A stretch of 64,000 nt of DNA, from contig NZ_JAULBC010000001.1 in the NCBI RefSeq assembly GCF_041060425.1, forward strand, positions 806,001 to 870,000, in the 5' to 3' direction. This DNA is from Danxiaibacter flavus. Lineage in GTDB: Bacteria > Bacteroidota > Bacteroidia > Chitinophagales > Chitinophagaceae. Made by a program: the position numbers and the translations under genes. The notes under the pieces were generated by a model. The model did not search any database. It was not told where the DNA came from and was given only the letters and a program-made list of their open reading frames with translations. Positions 25,913 to 34,268 of the stretch are shown here, one piece after another (positions within the stretch are counted from its first letter, which is position 1; each line of letters starts with the position of its first letter).

Positions 25913-26683
25913 ATGTCTAACGATTTTTCTCAAAAGGTTGCTATTGTTACCGGTGCCGGACAGGGCATCGGTTTTGAAATTTGTTGCCAGCTTGCCAAAA
26001 ATGGCGCAAAGGTTTTATTGAATGATATTGATCAGCAGTTAACGGATCATGCTGTTTCGGAGATAAATGCCAAATATCCGGATTCCTGTATTGGCCTTAG
26101 TGGTGATTGCGCAGATATCAATTTTATCCGCGAAATGGTCAAAACGGCTGTAAATAAATTCGGTCAGCTGAATATGGTAATGGCTAACGCAGGTATTACT
26201 TTGTTTGGAGACTTCCTTACCTATTCACCGGATGCGTTTTACAAAGTATTGCATACCAATCTTGGCGGCAGTTTCTTCCTGGCGCAGGAAGCCTCTAAAC
26301 AAATGATCAGCCAGGGAAATGGCGGAAGCATTCTTTTTATGTCATCCGTAACTGGCCACCAGGCACATAAAAATCTCGCGGCTTATGGAATGACCAAGGC
26401 CGCTCTTGAAATGCTTGCAAAAAACCTGGTGATTGAAGTGTCTCAATACAAGATCACAGTAAATGCTATCGCGCCTGGTGCTACCGCTACTGAACGCACG
26501 CTGGAGGACAAAGATTATAACAAGGTATGGTCAACAATTACCCCAATGGGGCGACCAGCTAAAACCTCGGATATTGCCAATGCAGCGCTATTCTTCCTTT
26601 CTCCCTCTTCAGGCCATATTACAGGTCAAAGTTTAGTGATTGATGGTGGATGGACATCTGTAAGCCCTTCTCCATATGATTGA
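25913..26683 (+). CDS. SDR-family NAD(P)-dependent oxidoreductase
   Basis: 256 residues, classical SDR length. The cofactor motif is 'VTGAGQGIG' (residues 13-20) and the catalytic residues are Ser145, Tyr158 and Lys162 ('SSVTGHQAHKNLAAYGMTK'). 'ANAGI' and 'INAIAPGATATERT'-like elements are also standard (here 'VNAIAPGATATERT'). Related enzymes oxidise sugars (glucose 1-dehydrogenase type) or reduce keto acids. Probably the last enzyme of the five-gene sugar set; a terminator follows 30 bp later. Confidence 0.85.
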   Translation: MSNDFSQKVAIVTGAGQGIGFEICCQLAKNGAKVLLNDIDQQLTDHAVSEINAKYPDSCIGLSGDCADINFIREMVKTAVNKFGQLNMVMANAGITLFGDFLTYSPDAFYKVLHTNLGGSFFLAQEASKQMISQGNGGSILFMSSVTGHQAHKNLAAYGMTKAALEMLAKNLVIEVSQYKITVNAIAPGATATERTLEDKDYNKVWSTITPMGRPAKTSDIANAALFFLSPSSGHITGQSLVIDGGWTSVSPSPYD

Positions 26684-26714
26684 TTTATAAATTTTAAGGT
26701 GAAAATAGTTTAAT

Positions 26715-26742
26715 AAAGGGCCAATTTTCAGGGCCCTTATTT
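26715..26742 (+). terminator. Rho-independent terminator after the SDR gene
   Basis: Stem AAGGGCC/GGCCCTT (26716-26722 and 26732-26738) with flanking A/T pairs and a following ATTTTA tract, 30 bp after the SDR stop. It marks the end of the 19686-26683 gene set. Confidence 0.75.
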
Positions 26743-26837
26743 TACCAATACTCCACATTTGTTAACTAAAAGTTATTCAAGAAATTTCTCAATTCCTTAG
26801 CTATTATTCAACACCTTTCACAGAAAATTGGAAAATA

Positions 26838-26857
26838 TTAGTTGTTTAAATAACTAA
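26838..26857. promoter_or_regulatory. 20-bp palindrome upstream of the isoaspartyl peptidase
   Basis: TTAGTTGTTTAAATAACTAA is symmetrical apart from one position pair. It lies about 30 bp before the start codon, next to TAATTTCG, one mismatch from the TAnnTTTG box, with TTGG about 22 bp upstream of that. It could be a dimeric regulator site overlapping the promoter. Confidence 0.4.
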
Positions 26858-26886
26858 TTTCGGCGCCGTTAAAGAGAGATGAATTC

Positions 26887-27834
26887 ATGCAGACTATTAC
26901 GCTTGCAATCCATGGCGGGGCAGGGACAATTTTGAAGGAGGACATGACACCCGAACTAGAGCAGGCTTATTATAACGGACTGCAGGAAGCATTGAACGGA
27001 GGATATGCTGTTTTGGAAGAAGGTGGTTCGGCAGTCAATGCCATAAAGGCGGCCATCGTTATTTTGGAAGACAACATGTTGTTCAACGCGGGAAGGGGAT
27101 CTGTCTTTACAAAAAAGGGTGTGCAGGAAATGGATGCAGCCATCATGGATGGAAAAACATTAGATGCCGGTGCAGTAACCGGCGTGAGAAATGTTCGAAA
27201 TCCGATTGAGCTGGCGACGGAAGTGATGCGAAACAGCAACCACGTGTTTTTGAGCGGAAAAGGTGCTACTGATTTCGCGATCAAACAAGGTATAAAGCTG
27301 GAGCCGGATGAATACTTTTTCTCGCAGTTCCGCTATGATCAATGGAAGGCCATCAGGGATTCTGATAATTATTCTTTAGATCATACGCATCAACACCTGG
27401 AAGAACTGATGAAGGATAAAAAGTTCGGTACAGTTGGTGCAGTTGCGCTGGATGCAGAAGGAAATATCGCTGCAGCTACAAGCACCGGTGGCATGACGAA
27501 CAAGAAGTATGGCAGGATAGGAGATAGTCCAATTATAGGTTCAGGAACTTACGCCAACAACAAAACATGCGGCATTAGCTGCACCGGTCACGGAGAAATG
27601 TTCATCAGATCTGTAGCCGCTTACGACGTAAGTTGTTTGATGGAATACAAAGGAATGAGTTTGAAAGATGCAATGGAAGTGGTGGTGAATGAGAAACTGG
27701 TAAAAATGGGCGGCGAAGGCGGAATGATCGGAGTGGATGCCCGGGGGAATGCTGTGATGGTTTTGAATAGCGCCGGAATGTACCGCGCAGGACGCAGCAG
27801 TAATGGATGGAATGAACTAGCTATTTATAAATGA
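26887..27834 (+). CDS. iaaA: Isoaspartyl peptidase / L-asparaginase (Ntn hydrolase)
   Basis: 315 residues of the plant-type asparaginase family. The autocleavage nucleophile is Thr182 in 'KKFGTVGAVALDAEGNIAA', which becomes the N-terminus of the beta subunit. 'ATSTGGMTNKKYGRIGDSP' and 'GTYANN' form the substrate pocket, and 'IHGGAGT' opens the alpha subunit. No signal peptide, so cytosolic. It cleaves beta-aspartyl dipeptides from damaged protein and hydrolyses asparagine. Single-gene unit with its own terminator. Confidence 0.9.
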   Translation: MQTITLAIHGGAGTILKEDMTPELEQAYYNGLQEALNGGYAVLEEGGSAVNAIKAAIVILEDNMLFNAGRGSVFTKKGVQEMDAAIMDGKTLDAGAVTGVRNVRNPIELATEVMRNSNHVFLSGKGATDFAIKQGIKLEPDEYFFSQFRYDQWKAIRDSDNYSLDHTHQHLEELMKDKKFGTVGAVALDAEGNIAAATSTGGMTNKKYGRIGDSPIIGSGTYANNKTCGISCTGHGEMFIRSVAAYDVSCLMEYKGMSLKDAMEVVVNEKLVKMGGEGGMIGVDARGNAVMVLNSAGMYRAGRSSNGWNELAIYK

Positions 27835-27861
27835 ACCCATCGTGGGTAGTCACATGAGAAC

Positions 27862-27899
27862 AAACCCCGTTCTGTTTAATTACAGGCGGGGTTTTTATT
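27862..27899 (+). terminator. Rho-independent terminator after iaaA
   Basis: AAACCCCG pairs with CGGGGTTT across an inner CTGT/ACAG stem, followed by TTTATTTT. It starts 28 bp after the stop codon. Confidence 0.75.
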
Positions 27900-27948
27900 T
27901 TGGAGAACCACGGCGGCACGGCGACAAAGCGGAACACGGAGTTTATTA

Positions 27949-27976
27949 ATTGAAAATTGAAAGGTGACAATTGAAA
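27949..27976. repeat. ATTGAAA heptamer array
   Basis: Units ATTGAAA, ATTGAAA, GGTGACA and ATTGAAA in register. A CACGG-rich stretch (27907-27940), related to the dispersed CACGGAGA words, lies just before it. Confidence 0.7.
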
Positions 27977-27984
27977 ATGATTGC

Positions 27985-28027
27985 CAATAAAAAAGCATGA
28001 GCCGTTTTGATGAAGACTCATGCTTTT
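27985..28027 (-). terminator. Rho-independent terminator, minus strand
   Basis: A perfect 11-bp stem AAAAGCATGAG/CTCATGCTTTT (27991-28001 and 28017-28027) with a T-run on the minus strand. It lies about 150 nt past the stop of the minus-strand exported protein gene at 28176. Confidence 0.7.
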
Positions 28028-28098
28028 AAAAAAATACATTGTTACACAGAGAAAAATACAGAGGATACACAGAATTTCACAGAGCAACGTCTGTTCAT

Positions 28099-28177
28099 TT
28101 GCACATTCGCACATTTCCTCATTTGCACATCTGCACATTCCCCATCATTTTCAATTTTCAATTCTCCATTATCAATT
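28099..28177. repeat. Octamer TTGCACAT array followed by heptamer TTCAATT array
   Basis: Five 8-nt units (TTGCACAT, TCGCACAT, TTCCTCAT, TTGCACAT, CTGCACAT) at 28099-28138 precede four 7-nt units (TTCAATT twice, CTCCATT, ATCAATT) at 28150-28177. The last unit overlaps the stop codon of the exported protein gene. Confidence 0.75.
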
Positions 28178-29375
28178 ACTTCACCTCTACCGGTATAAAG
28201 ATCAGCGGCGTTGGTAAGCATGAAGCTCCCGGAGGAGAATAAGTCAGATGTATGGTCTGCTCTTCGCCATTGGCTGCCGGTTTAAAGACCTGTACCAATA
28301 TCGCCTCAGGTGCTTTTCTTGTAATCAGTGTATTGGAAGGAAGCTGAATAACACCTTCTTTGAATTTGCCCCCACTAACAACCATTGTATTCGCCATTCC
28401 GCTGCACCATTGGTTGTTATCGCTGCGCGAGTTCCAGGTTACAAGTGCCAGTCCTTTGCCGTCGCTGCTCTTCCATTTAATCTCCATATTATACATTACA
28501 CCATAGTTACCGTCAAGTCTTGCCACTTCCGCGGTAGAGCTTTCTTTGCCAAGCACCCAGGGATCTTTGTCGCCGTCGGCCACTATTATTTGAGACACAC
28601 CATTTTTTGTATCCAGCACAGTGTCATTAAACAACCTGTAGTTGCTAACGCCAAACACACCTCTGCCAGCGCCGCTGTGCGATTTTGTAGGTATCACAGT
28701 TTTGATGCGTTCCATCGCAACGGGAGCAGGCGTTTTAGGATCAGTTTGTACAATACTGATCTCGCCTGGCTGATCAATCACAAATTCATACAATCCATGA
28801 ACAAGCTCATCATACTTCACTACAAACTTTTCCTGGGCCGGGTCAATAGCAACGGCTTCGCCAGCTTTAATCGTGCGGATATTATTGTCTCCTTTAGAAG
28901 CAAAATAATCAGCAAGTCCTTGTTTACCTATCTGGAAATAATTAGCGCTTGGGCGCTGTGAGGAATATTTCAACATGCGCAGGTGCATTGGCGCTTTCCC
29001 GGTATTCCTGATCACAGCAGTTATCTTGCGGTCGATCTTCGCAGGCTCTTTTATTCCGTTTACATTATATACATACAGGCGGACTGTCCCCGGCTGCACA
29101 GGCTCTCTGAATGCAATGGCTTCAGGAACGCGGATATACTCCGGATCATCGGAGATCAGGAATTGTGGCCCGGGCTGTACTATTTTCTGATAGCTGATCA
29201 ATGGCAATTTTTCAGTCAGAAATCCCGGTAGTTCTACAATATGACCCTGAGGAGTATTTAGCAATGTTTTTGTCTGCTCTTCAGTTATTTGTTGTGAGAA
29301 AGACGAAAGGCTACAGCTAATAGTGAAGCCAAGCAAAATTGTCCTGGAGGTTAGTTTCAGGTTAATTCTTTTCAT
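28176..29375 (-). CDS. Uncharacterised exported protein
   Basis: 399 residues with a signal peptide (about 1-28, ending 'SLSSFSQ'). I do not recognise the family with certainty. The mature protein is beta-rich and has two halves: residues 30-200 with 'ITAVIRNTGKAPMHLRMLKY', an immunoglobulin-like strand pattern, and residues 200-399 with 'LDGNYGVMYNMEIKWKSSDG' and two cysteines. The second half faintly resembles accessory domains of Firmicutes proteins named after copper amine oxidase N-domains. No catalytic signature is visible. It lies beside, and on the same strand as, the ROK regulator. Confidence 0.6.
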   Translation of the reverse strand: MKRINLKLTSRTILLGFTISCSLSSFSQQITEEQTKTLLNTPQGHIVELPGFLTEKLPLISYQKIVQPGPQFLISDDPEYIRVPEAIAFREPVQPGTVRLYVYNVNGIKEPAKIDRKITAVIRNTGKAPMHLRMLKYSSQRPSANYFQIGKQGLADYFASKGDNNIRTIKAGEAVAIDPAQEKFVVKYDELVHGLYEFVIDQPGEISIVQTDPKTPAPVAMERIKTVIPTKSHSGAGRGVFGVSNYRLFNDTVLDTKNGVSQIIVADGDKDPWVLGKESSTAEVARLDGNYGVMYNMEIKWKSSDGKGLALVTWNSRSDNNQWCSGMANTMVVSGGKFKEGVIQLPSNTLITRKAPEAILVQVFKPAANGEEQTIHLTYSPPGASCLPTPLIFIPVEVK

Positions 29376-29480
29376 GGGAGAAAGTTTGCCTAATTAAGAA
29401 AATAATTTCGTTATCAGACAAACTTAATAATTTATTTTATAAACTAAGTTTATTTTATACTCAATTTTTAATAATAAGGG

Positions 29481-30725
29481 CTACTTTTCAATCAATCCAC
29501 CGGAAAGTAATTTGTTTCTTGCAAGCAAACAGCCGCCAATTACCCCTGCTTTTTCGTGTAGTTTTGACATGCGTAGCTGTGTATCATTATTTACAAGGCT
29601 TAGCGAGTATTTATTAAGGGCGCTGCGTATGGGCAATCGTATATAATCGCCGGTTTCTGCAAGTGTGCCGCCTAATATTACCAGTTCGGGGTTGAAGATA
29701 TTTATCAATACGGATATACCGCGTCCGATCTTTTCACCAAGTTCAGCAATCAACTCTATACACAGAACGTCTTCATTATTGGTTGCCTCAATAATATCTG
29801 CCAATCGCAAGTCTGCCGGCAACGATTTGTTCTTTAATAATACAGAGGTAGAGCCATGTTCTATTCTATCTTTAAATAATCTTATGAGTGCCTGTCCTGA
29901 AGCTTCTGTTTCCAGGCAACCTTTCTTTCCGCAATGGCAAATGATCTCATTGGTAAATAAAGGAATGTGGCCAAACTCTCCGCCAAAGCCTGACTTGCCA
30001 CGGTAAATATGACCATCTATCATAATGCCTAAACCAATGCCATAGTCAAGGTTTACAAACAGAACATTCTTCTCATCATGTACATTACCAGTATGAAATT
30101 CGCCATACGCCATGGCGCGCGAATCATTCTCAAGAAAAGCCGGAATGCCTATAGTTCTTTCAACAACTTTGCTTAACGGCTCTTCATTAAAGTGGAAAAA
30201 GCTATAGCTGTAGCCACTTTCGCTATTGACGCGCCCGGAAAGATTGAGACAGATGGCGAGTATTTTTTTACGGTTGACTGAAAGTCCACCGATAAAAGTC
30301 TGTATAATGTGAATCAACTGGTCGAACGATTCGTTTGTATTCGCTAACTTAAAAGGCACATGCATTTGTGAAGTGACCATGTTCTTCTTAAAGTCCAGGA
30401 GACCAAGGTTGATATAGAAATTCTTGATATCAACACCCACAAAAAATCCGGATTCAGCAACGAGCCCATACATGCTTGCCCTTCTGCCACCCTTCGAATC
30501 TACTTTGCCGTAATCCTTTACCAGGCCAGCAGTGATCAATTCGTTGATCAGGCTCGTCGTCTTCGGAACACTTATGTTTAATGCTGTTGCAAGGTCTGTA
30601 ATAGTGGAGTCACCGGTATCATCAAGATAATTGATAATGGCTCTTTTCAGCGACTTGTTTTTAAAGGCTACCCCGGCAATATTATCGTCAGAAAATATCT
30701 CGAGTATACTATGTTGAACTGACAT
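29481..30725 (-). CDS. ROK-family transcriptional regulator (NagC/Mlc-like)
   Basis: 414 residues. A winged helix-turn-helix at about residues 25-75 ('TITDLATALNISVPKTTSLI') precedes a ROK sugar-kinase-like domain. The zinc-binding motif 'ICHCGKKGCLETEASG' and 'GIGLGIMIDGHIYRGKSGFGGEFGH' are diagnostic. NagC/Mlc-type proteins sense sugars or sugar phosphates. It is divergent from the epimerase gene, 160 bp away, with an A/T-rich palindrome between, so it probably controls the glycan locus and itself. Confidence 0.88.
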   Translation of the reverse strand: MSVQHSILEIFSDDNIAGVAFKNKSLKRAIINYLDDTGDSTITDLATALNISVPKTTSLINELITAGLVKDYGKVDSKGGRRASMYGLVAESGFFVGVDIKNFYINLGLLDFKKNMVTSQMHVPFKLANTNESFDQLIHIIQTFIGGLSVNRKKILAICLNLSGRVNSESGYSYSFFHFNEEPLSKVVERTIGIPAFLENDSRAMAYGEFHTGNVHDEKNVLFVNLDYGIGLGIMIDGHIYRGKSGFGGEFGHIPLFTNEIICHCGKKGCLETEASGQALIRLFKDRIEHGSTSVLLKNKSLPADLRLADIIEATNNEDVLCIELIAELGEKIGRGISVLINIFNPELVILGGTLAETGDYIRLPIRSALNKYSLSLVNNDTQLRMSKLHEKAGVIGGCLLARNKLLSGGLIEK

Positions 30726-30786
30726 GAATAGATACAGTTATTAAATGTGACTCTTTAAAAATATAAACTTCCCCACGAAAAAAGAC

Positions 30787-30811
30787 AAAATTATTCTATT
30801 AAAATAATTTT
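30787..30811. promoter_or_regulatory. Candidate ROK operator in the divergent region
   Basis: Perfect 9-bp arms AAAATTATT and AATAATTTT surround a 7-nt spacer, a 25-bp A/T-rich dyad like NagC/Mlc sites. Another AAAATTATT occurs about 50 bp closer to the epimerase, near a possible promoter (TATAAATTTAC). Regulator assignment is inferred from position. Confidence 0.45.
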
Positions 30812-30885
30812 TTTTATCAAGATTGATTTTTAAATAAAAATTATTATAAATTTACCGTCGAAAGTAAAAAAAATTAGAAAGATAC

Positions 30886-32088
30886 ATGCAGATCGTAGAA
30901 GCTAAAGCTAATGGACAGTCAAGAGTGGACATTACCTCCTATGCAGAACTATATAAAAATGAGTTGCTCCACAATGTGCTTCCGTTTTGGGAAAAGCACA
31001 GTCGCGACGAAGTGAACGGCGGTTTTTTTACCTGCCTCAACCGTGAGGGTAAAGTTTATGATACCGACAAATTTATGTGGTTGCAGGGACGGCAGGTTTG
31101 GTGCTTCAGTTATATGTATCATAATATAGAATGGAGGAAAGAATGGATGGATATGGCATTGCTGGGTGCCGGGTTCATGGAAAAACATGGAAGGGATGAA
31201 AATGGCAACTGGTATTTTTCAACAACTGCGGAGGGTAAACCGCTGATACAGCCGTATAACATTTTTAGTGACTGCTTTGCTGCGATGGGATTTGCTGCGT
31301 TGGATAAAATATTGCCAACAGACAGGTACAAGGAGATTGCCGTGAACACGTTTGAAAATATTCTTCGCCGCCAGAACAACTGGAAAGGCAAATACAACAA
31401 AAGCTTCGAAGGAACGCGTTCGCTTAAGAGTTTTAGCCTGCCGATGATTCTCTGTAATCTTTCTATAGAGCTGGAACATTTACTGGGAACACAAAGAGTG
31501 AACTCATTTATACCCACAGTGATCCATGAAGTAATGGATGTTTTTTACCAGCAGGACCATGGTTTGATATTGGAGAATGTGTATGCCGACGGCAGTTTCT
31601 GCAACAGCTTTGAAGGCAGGTTATTAAATCCTGGTCATGCAATTGAGGCGATGTGGTTCATTATGGATCTGGGTAAAAGGCTGAATGATCAGGCGCTGAT
31701 CCAAAAGGCATGCGACATTATGCTACATACGCTTGAGCATGGATGGGACAAAACATTTGGTGGCATCTTCTACTTTATGGATGTGCTGAACAACCCACCA
31801 CTACAATTAGAGTGGGATCAAAAATTATGGTGGGTGCATGTGGAAGCGCTGGTTGCACTGGCTAAAGGCTATGCACTAACCGGTGATGACCGTTGTTTGC
31901 GTTGGTTTGAAAAAGTACACGACTATAGCTGGAAACATTTTAGAGATGAAGCATATGGAGAATGGTTTGGTTACCTGGATAGAAGAGGAGATGTGTTACT
32001 GAATGCCAAAGGCGGTAAATGGAAAGGTTGCTTTCATATTCCCCGTGCCCTGTACCAGGTTTGGAAAACATTTGAAAACATAGATTAA
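30886..32088 (+). CDS. N-acylglucosamine 2-epimerase, renin-binding-protein type
   Basis: 400 residues, the AGE-family length of an (alpha/alpha)6 barrel. It follows animal renin-binding protein closely: 'NGGFFTCLNREGKVYD', 'FMWLQGRQVWC', 'NPGHAIEAMWFI', 'LQLEWDQKLWWVHVEA' and 'GEWFGYLDRRGDV'. The catalytic histidines are probably His251 and His384 ('GCFHIPR'). It interconverts GlcNAc and ManNAc, an entry or exit step of sialic-acid and ManNAc use; a cellobiose or mannose epimerase is less likely given these motifs. First gene of the 22-kb locus, divergent from the ROK regulator. Confidence 0.85.
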   Translation: MQIVEAKANGQSRVDITSYAELYKNELLHNVLPFWEKHSRDEVNGGFFTCLNREGKVYDTDKFMWLQGRQVWCFSYMYHNIEWRKEWMDMALLGAGFMEKHGRDENGNWYFSTTAEGKPLIQPYNIFSDCFAAMGFAALDKILPTDRYKEIAVNTFENILRRQNNWKGKYNKSFEGTRSLKSFSLPMILCNLSIELEHLLGTQRVNSFIPTVIHEVMDVFYQQDHGLILENVYADGSFCNSFEGRLLNPGHAIEAMWFIMDLGKRLNDQALIQKACDIMLHTLEHGWDKTFGGIFYFMDVLNNPPLQLEWDQKLWWVHVEALVALAKGYALTGDDRCLRWFEKVHDYSWKHFRDEAYGEWFGYLDRRGDVLLNAKGGKWKGCFHIPRALYQVWKTFENID

Positions 32089-32102
32089 GGACCGTTAGAT
32101 CA

Positions 32103-32139
32103 AACATCCCTTTCTGCCGTCGGGCAGAAGGCGGATGTT
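32103..32139. repeat. Imperfect palindrome between epimerase and oxidoreductase genes
   Basis: TTCTGCC/GGCAGAA (32112-32118 and 32123-32129) around GTCG, extended by ACATCC/GGATGT outer arms with one bulged base. It lies 15 bp after the epimerase stop. The GC core resembles the palindrome at 63046-63066. It may act as an attenuator or be a mobile palindromic repeat. Confidence 0.55.
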
Positions 32140-32306
32140 GAATACGATTGCCTGTAGACCGGAAATGCCTAGAGCGTAGTGTGTGCCATAGTTCTTATTG
32201 TATAACTAACGATTTGCGCCCAATGAACAATGGAATTTGTCTTCGATGCCAATTGTCATTTGATTACTGCATACATCAGATGCGTATGACAAAAACAAAT
32301 GTGGTA

Positions 32307-34160
32307 ATGACAGTTAAAAAAAATGTATTGCTGCTGCTTTTGCTGCTTATTAGTACTTCTTTTTTGCAGGCTCAGCAATCAATCAAAACAAACATATTGG
32401 TAGTTGGTGGTGGCGCCAGTGGCAGCGCTGCGGCTATACAGGCTGCAGGCATGGGTGTGAATACTTTGGTGGTTGAAGAAACAGCCTGGCTTGGCGGTAT
32501 GCTTACATCTGCCGGTGTATCTGCAATTGATGGCGATCATAAAATGCCTTCCGGGATCTGGGGCGAGTTCAGGCAACAATTATATAGTTACTACGGCGGT
32601 CCAAATGCAGTAGCAACGGGATGGGTTAGTAATACCTTGTTTGAGCCGCATGTAGGTAATGCAGTACTGCAAAAAATGGTTGCTGCGGAAAATAAAGTAC
32701 AGGTATGGTTCAACACAAAGTGGAAGTCCGTTAGGAAGACAGCCAGTGGTTGGGATGTTATTGTTGAAAGAAATAAAAAGCAGCAAACAATAGCCACAGA
32801 TATTTTAGTTGATGCCACTGAACTGGGCGATGTAATGGCCGCCGCCGGTGTGCATTATACTATTGGCATGGACAGCAAATATGATACCGGTGAAGAGCAG
32901 GCGCCCGAAAAGGCTAACAACATTGTACAGGATCTCACTTATGTTGCTGTGCTCAAAGATTTTGGCAAGAATGCCGATAAAACAATCAGGAAACCGGAAG
33001 GGTACGATCCTGCTGAATTTTCCTGCAGTTGCGATGTGTCAGATCCTGCATCTTTTGACAGCCCGGATAACAACTGCCACAAGATGATGCAATACGGCCG
33101 TTTGCCGAACAACAAATACATGATCAACTGGCCGAAGTGCGGCAACGACTATTACTTAAATATTATTGAGAAGACACCCGGACAACGTGAAGATGCTTTG
33201 CGTGAAGCCAAACTGCATACGCTTAGGTTTGTGTATTATCTGCAAACTGTACTGGGATATAAAAATCTTGGTTTAGCTGATGATGAGTTTCCTACGGCCG
33301 ATAAACTACCGATGATACCATATCACCGTGAATCACGAAGAATGGATGGCCTTGTACGTTTATCACTTCCTTATGTTGCCACTCCTTACGACAATGCACA
33401 ACCGTTATACAGAACTGGCATCGCAGTAGGCGATTACCCAATAGATCATCACCATGAAAAAAATAAGGATGGCCGTTTGATTGACTTTGTAAAGATCAGG
33501 GTGCCTTCCTATAACGTGCCAATGGGCAGCCTTATTCCTAAGGGTATAGATGGATTGATCGTCGCAGAAAAAAGCATTAGTGTTACCAATATCGTCAATG
33601 GTGCAACCAGGTTGCAGCCAGTTGTGCTGCAGATCGGACAAGCCGCCGGAGCTATGGCTGCTTTGTGTGTGCAACAGCATGTTCAACCCAAAGAACTGGA
33701 TGTGCGCCAGGTACAACAACAGCTGCTAAAAGCAAATGGCTACGTTATGCCTTTTGTAGATGTTAATCCGGCTGATCCTCAATTTGAAATTATTCAAAAG
33801 ATTGGTGCTACAGGCATCTTGCGTGGAGCCGGTGTGCCTTATCAGTGGGCCAACCAAACATGGTTCTACCCTGAGCAGCCGGTAAGTGGTTACGAGCTTG
33901 TAAAAGGTTTAAGACCATATTATACTTCATTAAAAAATTATTGGGCAGCATCCGGTGAAATGCTTACCGCAGAAGCGCTTGCGGTGATATTGAAAGCAAT
34001 AGGGATAAGTGTATCTGCATCACAATTACAGAATGACATAAAAGAAGCAGGCATTACTAATAGCGACAAGTACCTGAGCCGAAGGGCAATTGCAGTACTG
34101 CTGGATAAATACGCGCATCCTTTTGAAAGAAAGATAAGTATTACAGGTGAGTTGCAATAG
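32307..34160 (+). CDS. Exported FAD-dependent oxidoreductase with SLH-like tail
   Basis: 617 residues from the ATG at 32307, chosen because it gives a normal signal peptide (MTVKKNVLLLLLLLISTSFLQ). Further in-frame ATGs lie upstream (32280, 32286). The dinucleotide motif is 'ILVVGGGASGSAAAIQAAG' and the fold is FAD_oxidored. A tail from about residue 500 begins 'FVDVNPADPQFEIIQKIGA' and continues 'TGILRG', resembling an S-layer-homology repeat. Such exported flavoproteins are frequent in Bacteroidota glycan loci, with unknown substrates. Confidence 0.8.
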   Translation: MTVKKNVLLLLLLLISTSFLQAQQSIKTNILVVGGGASGSAAAIQAAGMGVNTLVVEETAWLGGMLTSAGVSAIDGDHKMPSGIWGEFRQQLYSYYGGPNAVATGWVSNTLFEPHVGNAVLQKMVAAENKVQVWFNTKWKSVRKTASGWDVIVERNKKQQTIATDILVDATELGDVMAAAGVHYTIGMDSKYDTGEEQAPEKANNIVQDLTYVAVLKDFGKNADKTIRKPEGYDPAEFSCSCDVSDPASFDSPDNNCHKMMQYGRLPNNKYMINWPKCGNDYYLNIIEKTPGQREDALREAKLHTLRFVYYLQTVLGYKNLGLADDEFPTADKLPMIPYHRESRRMDGLVRLSLPYVATPYDNAQPLYRTGIAVGDYPIDHHHEKNKDGRLIDFVKIRVPSYNVPMGSLIPKGIDGLIVAEKSISVTNIVNGATRLQPVVLQIGQAAGAMAALCVQQHVQPKELDVRQVQQQLLKANGYVMPFVDVNPADPQFEIIQKIGATGILRGAGVPYQWANQTWFYPEQPVSGYELVKGLRPYYTSLKNYWAASGEMLTAEALAVILKAIGISVSASQLQNDIKEAGITNSDKYLSRRAIAVLLDKYAHPFERKISITGELQ

Positions 34161-34268
34161 CTGACGATTAGGTTCCTGGCGGGAAATTATTCAATAGTAG
34201 TTCTGCTACCGTTTACATGAATTAAGATTCGAAACAATATTATATAACCTCCAATTTAAACCAATACA

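Noticed and set aside
28248..28961. 237-codon plus-strand frame opposite the exported protein gene
   Set aside because: The minus-strand gene has a signal peptide and protein-like composition; the plus-strand translation is Cys/His/Arg-rich shadow sequence.
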